Shown piece after piece: positions 1-9,091 of a stretch of 64,000 nt of DNA. The position numbers and the translations under genes were made by a program. The notes beneath the pieces were generated by a model. The model had not been told where the DNA came from. It saw only the letters and a list, made by a program, of their open reading frames with translations, and searched no databases. Each line of letters begins with the position of its first letter. Positions within the stretch are counted from its first letter, which is position 1. Source of the DNA: 40-80 sp964503665 (GTDB lineage: Bacteria > Bacteroidota > Bacteroidia > Flavobacteriales_D > Crocinitomicaceae); NCBI GenBank assembly GCA_964503665.1, contig CAZDAR010000003.1, positions 1 to 64,000 on the forward strand, read 5' to 3'.

Positions 1-127
1 TGGATACGCCCGAGGCGCGGGTTAATCAGCTATGACAATCCATTTAAATGTAAGTCCTGGTGTTTACTTTGTAACGGCAAAGGAAAAAAATGGTAATAAA
101 CTGACAAAGAAGGTAATCGTAAAATAA
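1..127 (+). CDS. 3' end of a T9SS cargo protein (C-terminal sorting domain)
   Basis: The last 33 codons before the stop at 125-127 read as the end of a type A T9SS C-terminal sorting domain: the segment NVSPGVYFVTAKEKNG followed by a lysine-rich end closing in KKVIVK. Such domains direct export across the outer membrane through the type IX system and are normally cleaved. The frame is open only from base 26, because an in-frame TAA lies at 23-25. The first 30 bases are strikingly GC-rich compared with everything downstream. Either the gene is broken here or the window edge is a chimeric or poor-quality contig end. The protein's main function cannot be told. Confidence 0.7.
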
Positions 128-133
128 TATATT

Positions 134-171
134 AAAAAAAAGCCATCATGATTAATCATGATGGCTTTTTT
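134..171 (+). terminator. Rho-independent terminator
   Basis: A perfect palindrome (GCCATCATGATT paired with its complement at 142-165) is flanked by an A-run and a T-run. It sits directly after the sorting-domain fragment and before the TonB receptor, so it separates two transcription units. The flanking A and T tracts could let it work in both directions. Confidence 0.85.
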
Positions 172-185
172 GCTTATCTAATAAT

Positions 186-2930
186 ATGAAATTTTTAGTG
201 TTTTTAGTGTGTTTTCTTCCCGTTTTGCTTATTGCGCAAAAAAGCCAAGTGACCATTTCGGTTCTTGATGGTGGAACGGATGAAACGATACCCTTTGCCA
301 ATGTCCAGCTAGGAAGTTTTAAAGGTATTTCCGACGAAAATGGAAAAATCACATTTACGGATGTTCCTTATGGTAAATATCGTATGGTCGCTATAATGTT
401 AGATTCTGTCGTGTTAAATGTAGCTGTAAATGAACCTATTACGACAGTTGTTGCTAAAATTAATTCATCCATTGAATTAGAAGAAATTAAAGTTACAAGT
501 TCATTTATCAAAGACGATCGAAAAACACCCGTTTCTATAACCACTATTGATCCTAAAAAAATACAAGAAGAGTTGGGTTCCAGAGATATCCCGATGTTGT
601 TAAACGCAACTCCTGGTGTTTATGCAACTCAACAAGGTGGAGGAGAAGGAGATGCGCGTGTTTCTGTTCGAGGATTTTCACAGAGAAATGTTGGTGTAAT
701 GATAGATGGCGTTCCTGTAAATGATATGGAAAATGGCGCTGTTTATTGGTCAAATTGGTTCGGACTAGATGCTATTACAGGTGGAATTCAAGTGCAAAGA
801 GGTTTAGGAGCAACTAAAATATCGATGCCTTCTGTCGGAGGAACAATTAATATTTTAACACAAGGATTAGCTTCTAAGAAGAGAATCATGTTCAAACAAG
901 AATTTGGGTCAGGAAATCTTTGGAGAACGACCATAGGATATAATTCTGGTTTATTAAAAGGCGGTTGGGGTGTTACTTTGGCGGCTTCTTTCAAAAAATC
1001 AGATGGTTGGATTGATGGAACACCTTCTATTGGTGGGTTTTATTATGCGAAAGTTCAAAAACGATTAAAGAATCATTTACTTTCATTTTCAGTTTTTGGA
1101 GCTCCTCAAAAGCATGCGCAAAGAGCATTCAATCAAAAAGTTCAATACTGGGATTCAACAGAAGCATTAAAATTGGGAGCAGATATTACTTCTGCACCTT
1201 CTTATGATAATGGATATCGCTATAATGAACATTGGGGTTACATTGATAGTGATTATAAGAATAGAAATACTTTCCGTGTGAATGGAAAGAATATTTATGC
1301 AGAACGTTTAAACTATTACAATAAAAACCAATTGACACTCAAGGATTTTTGGGTCATCAATAAAAAAATGAGTATATCTAATATTGTTTATGCTTCAATT
1401 GGAAATGGTGGTGGAACAAAGTTGTTAAAGTATTCATCTGCTCCTAAAGATGAGGACGGACAATTAGATTGGGATTTGATCATTAAAGGAAATCAAGAAA
1501 TTAGTTTCTTTGGACAAGTTCAACCTACTATTGATGTTAATTATTCACCGACATTATTAAAATCATCCAACGTGATGACTACTTCTGTGAATAATCACTA
1601 TTGGGTAGGGTATTTGGGACAATTCGATTACGAAATATCAAAAAAATGGAATTTTTCTAGTGGTCTTGATTATCGTTTTTATCGAGGAGAACATTACCGT
1701 GAAATTACCGATTTGTTAGGGGGAGATTACTTTGTGAATAATGCCGATCAGAATAGTATTTCGCCGATGAAAAAAGTAGGTGATAAATTAGCCGAGCAAG
1801 GATATGAAAATTACAGATTGGGTTTTGTCCAGTGGGCAGGTGCTTTCGGTCAAATTGAATTCTCTAGTACACGTTGGTCTGTTTTTGTGAATGTTACTGG
1901 AAATGTAAACGGGTATTCAGGAACTGATAAATTTAAACAAAGAACTTTAGCTGTCGGAGATACAGTATTGAGATTCAGTGCATTTGATACAATTAGTTAT
2001 AACGGTCAAACTTATACTACTAATTCTGAAGGTGTTCAATATGATAACACTGGTTATAAATGGATTCCCGGAGGAACGGTTAAAATGGGAGCTAATTACA
2101 TTTTAGGAAAGTTTTCCAATATTTTCATGAATTTAGGTTATTTATCTCGTACGCCTATGTATTCAAATGTGGTAGATAACACCTACAATAATTTCTTTGC
2201 AGAGGTAAATAATGAAATCATTCAAGCGATTGAAGTAGGATATAACTTTAAGTCCAAGAAATTAGCATTCTCTGTAAATGCTTACTTTACAAATTGGAAG
2301 AATAAGCCGTTCCCAAATGGTTTAGCAATTCCTAATCCGAATGATCCTATGGAAACTATTCGGGTGAATATTCAAGGTATGGATGCTATTCACATGGGAG
2401 TTGAAGTAGATGGCGTTTGGAAAATAATTAAGCAATTAAGTATAGAGACTGCAGTTTCTTTGGGAGATTGGAAGTGGAATTCAAGTAAAACGGTCGAACT
2501 GCCAGCGTATAATAAAGTAGTTAGTTTTGATGCTAAAGGTGTTCACGTTGGTGATGCCCCACAAACGATGATTATGGCTGGTATTCGAGTTGATCCAATC
2601 AAACATTTGTATTTCAAATTCCAATACCAATATTTTGATCGACTTTACTCCGATTTTAATCCTTTTATTTTGAAAGGAGCAAATGCAGGAAGAGATTCTT
2701 GGAAAGCACCAAGCTATGGGTTGTTTAACATTTACGCAGGATATAAATACATTATTAAGAAACAATACGCTTTAAATTTCAATGGAAGTATCATAAACAC
2801 TCTTGGAACAAAATATATGTCAGATGCTATTTTATCTAGCACTTACGGAACTGGCTTTGATATTAACTCTGTTGGAGTTATGTATGGTCCTGGATTGAAG
2901 TTTAATGTAGGAATAGGTTTAGAATTTTAA
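186..2930 (+). CDS. TonB-dependent outer-membrane receptor
   Basis: The 914-residue protein has a Sec signal peptide ending in LLIAQ. A carboxypeptidase-regulatory-like beta domain covers about residues 22-95. A TonB plug follows at about 105-225, with segments such as VSVRGFSQRNVGVMIDGVPV and GGTINILTQG, and then a long 22-strand-type barrel ending in Phe. Members of this family import scarce substrates across the outer membrane with energy from TonB-ExbBD. The substrate cannot be read from the sequence. The gene starts just after a terminator, and the next gene (a secreted nuclease) begins 14 bp after its stop. The two are probably co-transcribed, which suggests, as inference only, uptake of products released by that nuclease. 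No SusD partner is present. Confidence 0.9.
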   Translation: MKFLVFLVCFLPVLLIAQKSQVTISVLDGGTDETIPFANVQLGSFKGISDENGKITFTDVPYGKYRMVAIMLDSVVLNVAVNEPITTVVAKINSSIELEEIKVTSSFIKDDRKTPVSITTIDPKKIQEELGSRDIPMLLNATPGVYATQQGGGEGDARVSVRGFSQRNVGVMIDGVPVNDMENGAVYWSNWFGLDAITGGIQVQRGLGATKISMPSVGGTINILTQGLASKKRIMFKQEFGSGNLWRTTIGYNSGLLKGGWGVTLAASFKKSDGWIDGTPSIGGFYYAKVQKRLKNHLLSFSVFGAPQKHAQRAFNQKVQYWDSTEALKLGADITSAPSYDNGYRYNEHWGYIDSDYKNRNTFRVNGKNIYAERLNYYNKNQLTLKDFWVINKKMSISNIVYASIGNGGGTKLLKYSSAPKDEDGQLDWDLIIKGNQEISFFGQVQPTIDVNYSPTLLKSSNVMTTSVNNHYWVGYLGQFDYEISKKWNFSSGLDYRFYRGEHYREITDLLGGDYFVNNADQNSISPMKKVGDKLAEQGYENYRLGFVQWAGAFGQIEFSSTRWSVFVNVTGNVNGYSGTDKFKQRTLAVGDTVLRFSAFDTISYNGQTYTTNSEGVQYDNTGYKWIPGGTVKMGANYILGKFSNIFMNLGYLSRTPMYSNVVDNTYNNFFAEVNNEIIQAIEVGYNFKSKKLAFSVNAYFTNWKNKPFPNGLAIPNPNDPMETIRVNIQGMDAIHMGVEVDGVWKIIKQLSIETAVSLGDWKWNSSKTVELPAYNKVVSFDAKGVHVGDAPQTMIMAGIRVDPIKHLYFKFQYQYFDRLYSDFNPFILKGANAGRDSWKAPSYGLFNIYAGYKYIIKKQYALNFNGSIINTLGTKYMSDAILSSTYGTGFDINSVGVMYGPGLKFNVGIGLEF

Positions 2931-2944
2931 TTAAAACAATAAAT

Positions 2945-5128
2945 ATGAAAAAAAAGATTTTCACTCTCTTTATCGGTTTAACAACTTCATTGTTGGCAGT
3001 TGCTCAAGCGACGCTACCGACATCTTGTGACTTTACAGGATCGCAACTTCCAGCTAATGGTTGGACTACAAATGCAACAGCTTACTATACTGCTTCAGGA
3101 AATCCAGCACCCGCATTAAAGATTGATGGCACTGGAAAAAATTTAATTATTAACGTCGCGAGTTCACCAGGCGTAATGACATTCGATTTGATAGGGAATA
3201 GCTTTAGTGGTGCAGGATCATTTGAAGTACAAGAATCTGTTGATGGAACGACGTATACGACAAATAAAGTATATGATATATCGAATATGCCAACAACGGC
3301 TTATACTAGTCAATCAGTAACATTATCCGCTACAAGTCGTTTTATTAAATTTATTTATATTCAAAAAACGGCTGGAAATATTGGACTTGATAATATTGTT
3401 GTAAACGCAGCAGCAGTTACCAATCAACAAATGGAAGTGAATGTTTCAGGAAGCGCTGTTTCGAACAATTCCACCGAATCCACAGGTGCGAATGTAGGTT
3501 CTTCTTCTGTGATTCCATTTAAGATTAAAAATACAGGTTCAGCAGATCCTTTAACAGTAAGCACAATAACAATTTCAGGTACTGACGCAAGTGACTTTTC
3601 ATTGGATGTTACACCTACTTTCCCTTTAACTATTGCAGGTTTAGGGGAAGAGAATATTGGAATTAAATTTACTCCAAGTGCAGCTGGTACAAGAACGGCG
3701 GTCGTAACTATTACTTCCAATGATTTGGATTTTCCAACATTTACACTTAACGTAATTGGATATGGTGATAATTTAGCAACAGAACCAGTTTCTCAACCAA
3801 CAGCATTGACTTTCTCAAATGTTAAAACCTATCGTATTATAGGTGCTTTCACATCATCTCCAAATACAGACGGTTATTTAATTCTTAGAAAAAAAGGTAC
3901 TGCTATCACAGAAGTTCCAGTAGATGGAGTGACTTATCTTCCAGGTGATATGATTGGTGGTGCTAAAGTAGTTCAATCTTCTGCTAGTACTACTTTTGTA
4001 CCAAATGACATCATAGCAAGTTCTGATTACCACTTCTCAGTTTTTGCATATAATGGTGCTAGTACAGGAATTAATTATTTAACAACTTCTCCGTTGTCTG
4101 GAAATCAAGTAACACCAGCTAATATGATTCCTGCTGGACAATATGATATTATTACAACTTCAGCGCCAACTTTATTAGATGATTTACATGGTTTAATTGC
4201 GCCTCATTTTCAGAATTATTACAGTGATTATGCTTCGAAATTGGTCGATAATTTTTACGCTAGAGATACCACTGGTGGAAAAAAGGTTGTTACTGGTGCA
4301 TATCTAGGAAAAAATTACATTTATAACTTTCCTTTCAATTTTTCAACAGTTGGTATGTCACGTGAACATACGTATGCAAATTCATGGTTTCCAATAGATA
4401 ATTCCAATGCTAATTTTTATAGTGATTATCACAACTTATTCTTAGTGAATCAAAATGATGCAAATGGTATTCGTTCTAATTACCCATTAGGAATAGTGGT
4501 AAGTGATACTGTTCAAAGCAATAGTGGTTGTTATTTTGGTAAAAATAACCTAGGACAATGGGTATATGAGCCAAGAGATGAGCAAAAAGGAGCAGCTGCG
4601 AGAGCAATGTTTTATATGTGTACGCGTTATACTGAAAATGGAACAAATTGGAAATTACCAGCTACTATCAATTCCACAATTACCTATGGACAAGACCAAG
4701 CGGTATTGAAACAATGGAATGCTCAATTCCCTCCAAAGAGCTTTGAAATAACACGTAATGATTTTATCGATTCTTTACAACAAAATAGAAATCCATATAT
4801 CGACCATCCTGAATATGCTTGCTATGTTGATTTTTCTAATATGACACATATAATTAATGGATGTACTGTTTCTGTTTCTCCAGAACAACTTTTAGAAGCA
4901 TTTGTAGTTTATCCAAATCCAACAAATGCAACAGTAACTTTCACTGTGGATGGTGCGAATCTAATTGAATACAGAATGTTTGATGTTAAAGGAAACATGG
5001 TGAAAAAAGAGTTCTTAAATAATGCGAAAGCAAAAGAAATCAATGTTTCATCATTAGATAGTGGTATCTATATCCTAACTGTAACAACAGAACAAGGAGA
5101 TATTTCTAAAAAGATTATTGTTGAGTAA
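2945..5128 (+). CDS. Secreted endonuclease I family protein with T9SS sorting domain
   Basis: The 727-residue protein has a signal peptide (MKKKIFTLFIGLTTSLLAVAQ). An N-terminal beta region follows, then a choice-of-anchor-D/ASH-like domain at about 170-275 (IPFKIKNTGSADPL and IKFTPSAAGTRTAVVTITSN). An endonuclease I domain covers about 400-635, and a type A T9SS sorting domain about 650-727. The nuclease domain shows the expected SREHTYANSW motif (His475), SDYHNLF (His496) and a following asparagine/arginine-rich segment (VNQNDANGIRSNYPLG), which resemble the His-metal active site of periplasmic endonuclease I. The likely role is extracellular DNA or RNA degradation after type IX export. It follows the TonB receptor by 14 bp, so the two are a probable operon. 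Confidence 0.9.
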   Translation: MKKKIFTLFIGLTTSLLAVAQATLPTSCDFTGSQLPANGWTTNATAYYTASGNPAPALKIDGTGKNLIINVASSPGVMTFDLIGNSFSGAGSFEVQESVDGTTYTTNKVYDISNMPTTAYTSQSVTLSATSRFIKFIYIQKTAGNIGLDNIVVNAAAVTNQQMEVNVSGSAVSNNSTESTGANVGSSSVIPFKIKNTGSADPLTVSTITISGTDASDFSLDVTPTFPLTIAGLGEENIGIKFTPSAAGTRTAVVTITSNDLDFPTFTLNVIGYGDNLATEPVSQPTALTFSNVKTYRIIGAFTSSPNTDGYLILRKKGTAITEVPVDGVTYLPGDMIGGAKVVQSSASTTFVPNDIIASSDYHFSVFAYNGASTGINYLTTSPLSGNQVTPANMIPAGQYDIITTSAPTLLDDLHGLIAPHFQNYYSDYASKLVDNFYARDTTGGKKVVTGAYLGKNYIYNFPFNFSTVGMSREHTYANSWFPIDNSNANFYSDYHNLFLVNQNDANGIRSNYPLGIVVSDTVQSNSGCYFGKNNLGQWVYEPRDEQKGAAARAMFYMCTRYTENGTNWKLPATINSTITYGQDQAVLKQWNAQFPPKSFEITRNDFIDSLQQNRNPYIDHPEYACYVDFSNMTHIINGCTVSVSPEQLLEAFVVYPNPTNATVTFTVDGANLIEYRMFDVKGNMVKKEFLNNAKAKEINVSSLDSGIYILTVTTEQGDISKKIIVE

Positions 5129-5142
5129 TAATTATCTCAATT

Positions 5143-5191
5143 ATATCAAACACAAAAGGTCGTCCATTGGACGACCTTTTGTGTTTGATAT
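5143..5191. terminator. Bidirectional terminator between convergent genes
   Basis: A 49-base near-perfect palindrome has AAAAGGTCGTCC pairing with GGACGACCTTTT around a 3-base loop, extended by ATATCAAACAC and its complement. It lies between the nuclease gene (+) and the lipoprotein gene (-), so it probably ends both transcripts. Confidence 0.9.
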
Positions 5192-5211
5192 ACTGAAAAA
5201 AATTGTGTTAT

Positions 5212-5997
5212 TTAGTTTGGTGTAACATAAGCACTGCGTTTTGGATCAAAGTACCATTCTCTATCTAAATTTTGAGTTCCTGAAATTTTTGATTTAGGGC
5301 CAAACCAATCATTGCTAATTTCTGATGAATTTTCTAATTTACCATTAAAAATTTTGATGTCTTTTGCAAAAGAGAACATTCCTTTATCCTGAATTTTATA
5401 GACATAAGCCTTTTCTTTTTTCGACCCTACATATTCATAGGATATCATTTTAAAAACTTTATCCATGATACCATCTGAAATAGCATAAAAGTTCTTAAAT
5501 TCTGTGTCTTTAATGCGATATGTAATAACAGGTGTGCTATATGATTCTGAAAATAAGTATTCAAAATCGACCTCTAGCTCACGCATTGCACTTGATGGGA
5601 TAGGAATAGGAATCGATAATTGATTAGTTGCTCCGTCATATACTATGATATAGTTGTAATTACCAATGTAACCGTTGCGCTTAAGTATTTCTTTTGTTTT
5701 TAAATTTTCGCTTTGATGTGTTGCGAATGCTAAACGATTGATTGTGATAATAGCATCTGACTGATTGTCGATATTCAAGTATGCTTGATGAATTTGAACA
5801 CTAAATTTTTCATTTGCAGGAATACCTAATTTTAGCATTGCCTGCTTTTTTACACGTTCATCCAACGGTAGATTTTTATCCTCTACCTCATTGCTAAACT
5901 GTGGCTCATTGGTTTTCTCCACTTCTTTTGGAGTTTCATTTTTACATGCTGAAAGAATGAATAAACTAAGCGCTAAGATTATTATGGTATATTTCAT
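5212..5997 (-). CDS. Lipoprotein of unknown function
   Basis: The 261-residue protein begins with a hydrophobic stretch and a clear lipobox (LILSAC-type, with the Cys at residue 18), followed by a polar linker rich in Glu, Lys and Asn. This indicates lipidation and an envelope location. The rest is a mixed, probably beta-rich domain with no motif that I recognise. It is convergent with the nuclease gene, sharing the terminator at 5143-5191, and divergent from the M61 peptidase gene with a 68-bp gap. A TATATTTG-type -7 element lies just upstream on its strand (6002-6009). Confidence 0.8.
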   Translation of the reverse strand: MKYTIIILALSLFILSACKNETPKEVEKTNEPQFSNEVEDKNLPLDERVKKQAMLKLGIPANEKFSVQIHQAYLNIDNQSDAIITINRLAFATHQSENLKTKEILKRNGYIGNYNYIIVYDGATNQLSIPIPIPSSAMRELEVDFEYLFSESYSTPVITYRIKDTEFKNFYAISDGIMDKVFKMISYEYVGSKKEKAYVYKIQDKGMFSFAKDIKIFNGKLENSSEISNDWFGPKSKISGTQNLDREWYFDPKRSAYVTPN

Positions 5998-6065
5998 AGA
6001 GCAAATATATGAAAAGTGTTTACGGTAAAAATTTCTATATTTGAATTTAATTTCAAAATCATTTT
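5998..6065. promoter_or_regulatory. Divergent promoter region
   Basis: This 68-bp gap between divergent genes holds two TATATTTG elements. One is at 6002-6009 on the minus strand (read as CAAATATA) and one at 6036-6043 on the plus strand. They match the Bacteroidota -7 consensus TAnnTTTG. Clear TTTG -33 boxes are not seen for either, so the call rests on the -7 elements and the gene arrangement. Confidence 0.45.
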
Positions 6066-7831
6066 ATGAAACAACTGTTTTTCTTTCTTTTTATTTCATT
6101 TGTTTTTATTACAAATGCTCAAATTGATTATACTTTAAAGATGAGTAATCCTCAATCTCACTATTTTGAAGTCGAAATGGACATCCAAAATATTAAAGGA
6201 GAAGAGATAGAAATTAAAATGCCTGTTTGGGCACCCGGATCGTATTTAGTACGAGACTTTTCTAAAAACGTTAATCAAGTGAAGGCATTTGATGCGAATG
6301 GGAAAAGCCTAGAAGTTCATAAAACAAAGAAAAATGCTTGGATGATTTCAAACGGAAAAGCTAAGAACATAACAGTTAAATACGAAGTGTATGCGTTTGA
6401 GTTGTCAGTAAGAACATCATTTTTAGATTTATCACATGGTTTTGTAAGCGGAACAGGTGTTTTTATGTATACTGAAAATTTCAGAAATAAATCCGGAAAA
6501 TTAACTGTTATCCCATATTCTTCATTTTCAAAAATATCTACAGCATTAGAACAAATAGGAGAGGGAGTAGTATCAGATGGAACTCAAGTTTTTATCTATT
6601 CTGATTACGACGAATTAGTAGATTCACCAATTGAAATCAAACGATATTTGAATTTACTTCTAGTGGTTGCAAACATATTGTTGCGTTATATGGAGAAGGT
6701 AATTATGATATCAATAAGCTAAAATTAGATATGGCTAAAATTACCGATGCAGCTACGTCCATATATGGTGAAAATCCAAATAAAAGATATGTTTTTATCA
6801 TTCATAATGTTACAAATGCTCAAGGTGGACTAGAACATAAAAGCTCTACAACGTTGAGTGTGAATAGATTTACGTATTCCGAAGATAAATATGTTCGTTT
6901 TTTAACACTCGTTGCCCATGAATATTTCCATTTGTGGAATGTTAAACGATTAAGAGCAAAAGAATTAGGACCATTTAATTACGATGAAGAAGTTTATACT
7001 CCTTTATTATATGTTATGGAGGGATTTACTTCTTTTTACGAAGATCAAATCGTCTATAAAGCTGGATATATTTCAGCAATTGATTACTTAAAAACTATCG
7101 AAGGTTCAATAAACTATTATGTAGGTAATGTGGGGTCTAGTGTCCAATCTATTGCAGATGCTAGTTTTGATGCTTGGATTAAAGCATATAAACCAAATGA
7201 GAATTCTGCAAACACAACAGTTTCTTATTATTCAGGAGGTGGAATGATTGCCTCCTTAATGGACGCATTAATAATTGCAAAGTTTAAAGGAGAAAAAACG
7301 TTAGATGATTTCATGCGTCTTCTTTATCAAAAATATTATATAGCAAAGAATGTTGGATTTACGAATGTAGAATTTGAAAATAATTTTTCAGAATTTATGG
7401 GAGAAGATATGGATTGGTTTTTTACAAAACACGTAAGAGGCGTGGAAGTACCTGATTTTAAAAGCATATTTGGGGCGATAGGAATCGATATTATGGATCT
7501 TACAGCATCACAACCTAGTTTAGGAATCACCGTTAATAGCGCCGGAATAATTACAGGAATTAGAGCAGGTTCTACTGCTGAGAAAAGTGGACTCAGCGTA
7601 TATGATAAAATAATAGGAATTGATGGTAATGAATTAGAAGGTTCGAAAGTATCAGAATATTTAAAAGATATAATATTAGACGATCATGTTATGTTTTCTA
7701 TTTTAAGAGATAATTTTGTAATGGAATTTAAAGTGAATGTAGAGTATTATAAAAAACCATATTTTAAATTCTTATTTTATGATAATCAAATAAATAATAG
7801 AATAATTAAAGCATTTTTTAGAAAACAATAA
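6066..7831 (+). pseudogene. M61 family metallopeptidase with PDZ domain, frameshifted
   Basis: Two consecutive reading frames (6066-6722 and the frame open to 7831) together encode one M61-type peptidase. The first carries a signal peptide and the M61 N-terminal beta domain (MPVWAPGSYLVRDFS). The second has the zinc motif VAHEYFHLWN (His codons at 6917 and 6929), a downstream Glu in EGFTSFYED and a C-terminal PDZ domain (about 7510-7740). The shift lies at the A-run at 6639-6641: one extra A would give an unbroken EIKTIFEFTSSGCKHIV reading. M61 enzymes are periplasmic or secreted glycyl-aminopeptidase-like proteases. A single homopolymer base suggests a sequencing error or a very recent mutation, because both halves are otherwise well preserved. 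Confidence 0.85.
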
Positions 7832-8031
7832 AATGACAATTTATTCTTTAATTAAAAAATTATAGAATTCCAAAATAACATTTTTAAGATATTGTAAATC
7901 AATGATTAATGAATGAGACCTAAGAAGGTAACGATTCCTTAAAAAGAAAGAAAAGTATATTTTTAGTTTCGTGAATTTTAGTACTGAGTCTTGGAGTTTT
8001 AATGGCTTATCAAATTATTTTCATTTATAAT

Positions 8032-8061
8032 TTTGTTAAGTAATAAATTGTTGTAAATTTG
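8032..8061 (+). promoter_or_regulatory. Bacteroidota-type sigma-A promoter
   Basis: TTTG at 8032-8035 and TAAATTTG at 8054-8061 are separated by 18 bp, a close match to the Bacteroidota consensus. The element lies 31 bp before the PorG-like gene. The rest of the 260-bp gap from 7832 is AT-rich, and I see no gene or clear hairpin in it. Confidence 0.7.
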
Positions 8062-8092
8062 TCTATATATTTTTTTTAGTAACTTAATTTAT

Positions 8093-9028
8093 ATGAAGTT
8101 AATAACAACTACAATCTGTTTATTTACGTTTTTAATTGCCTTTTCACAAGCTTCTTACTTTAATAGCCAGAACAATTGGTCTAGAAATAAGAAAGAAATC
8201 GTGATGAACCTTGGTGTAACTCAGTTTTTGGGAGACTTAGGAGGAGGTAAAGGCCCAGGGAAAGATTACTCTTTGGGTGACTTAAATCTAGCTTCTACAA
8301 ACATAAATATGGGTATAGGGTTTAGATATAGATTTCACCGTTTCTTTGCTACAACAACTATGCTGAACTTTGGAATGATAAAAGGGGATGATGCTTTGTC
8401 AAAAGAACCAATCCGTAATGCTAGAAATTTAAGTTTTAGATCTCCATTTTTAAATTTAAGTCAACGCTTTGAATGGATCATTTATGCAAACGAGAAGATT
8501 GGAAGTCGTTATGGTATGAAAGGCGGTGCTAAAAATCATAATTTTCAATTATATGTTTTTGGAGGTATTGGTTTAGCTTGGTTTAATCCTCAAGCAAAGT
8601 ATCAAGGAAAATGGACGAACCTTAGACCGTTAAAAACGGAAGGGCAAGGAATGGAAAATGGACCTAAGAATTATTTACCTATAACAGCTACAATTCCTGC
8701 AGGTATTGGATTTAAATTTGGTATTGCCAAAATGTGGACTTTAGGATTAGAAGCAATGTATTTGAAGACATTCTCTGATTATATTGATGATGTAAGTGGT
8801 AATTATTATGACCCTGCTATTTTAAATCAAAGAGTAGGTGCTTCATCTGCTTACCTAAGTAATCCATCTAATACTCCAAGTTTATTTAATCCTGGTTCAC
8901 AAAGAGGAGATAAAGATAAGGACGCAGTATTTTACTTAAATATTATTGCAACTAAGAATATAACATATAAAAACTATTCTTCTAATTTGAAAATTAAAAA
9001 ATACAAATACAAAAGAACTAAGTTTTAA
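8093..9028 (+). CDS. PorG-like (DUF6089-type) outer-membrane beta-barrel protein
   Basis: The 311-residue protein has a signal peptide (MKLITTTICLFTFLIAFSQ), then a segment like the start of PorG/DUF6089 barrels (VMNLGVTQFLGDLGGG), and alternating amphipathic strands with GFRYRFHRFFA and PAGIGFKFGI. PorG of Porphyromonas is an outer-membrane component of the type IX apparatus, but the wider family includes barrels with no proven role. It has its own promoter (8032-8061) and terminator (9051-9079), so it is probably a single-gene unit. The C-terminal 20 residues are very basic, which is unusual for a barrel end. Confidence 0.65.
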   Translation: MKLITTTICLFTFLIAFSQASYFNSQNNWSRNKKEIVMNLGVTQFLGDLGGGKGPGKDYSLGDLNLASTNINMGIGFRYRFHRFFATTTMLNFGMIKGDDALSKEPIRNARNLSFRSPFLNLSQRFEWIIYANEKIGSRYGMKGGAKNHNFQLYVFGGIGLAWFNPQAKYQGKWTNLRPLKTEGQGMENGPKNYLPITATIPAGIGFKFGIAKMWTLGLEAMYLKTFSDYIDDVSGNYYDPAILNQRVGASSAYLSNPSNTPSLFNPGSQRGDKDKDAVFYLNIIATKNITYKNYSSNLKIKKYKYKRTKF

Positions 9029-9050
9029 TAATAACCTTTTTATAAATTTA

Positions 9051-9079
9051 GAGCGAGAAATTAATCTCGCTTTTTTTTT
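9051..9079 (+). terminator. Rho-independent terminator
   Basis: The GCGAGA stem (9052-9057) pairs with TCTCGC (9065-9070) and is followed by nine T. It closes the PorG-like gene before pyrD. Confidence 0.85.
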
Positions 9080-9091
9080 AAGCAAAAATGT

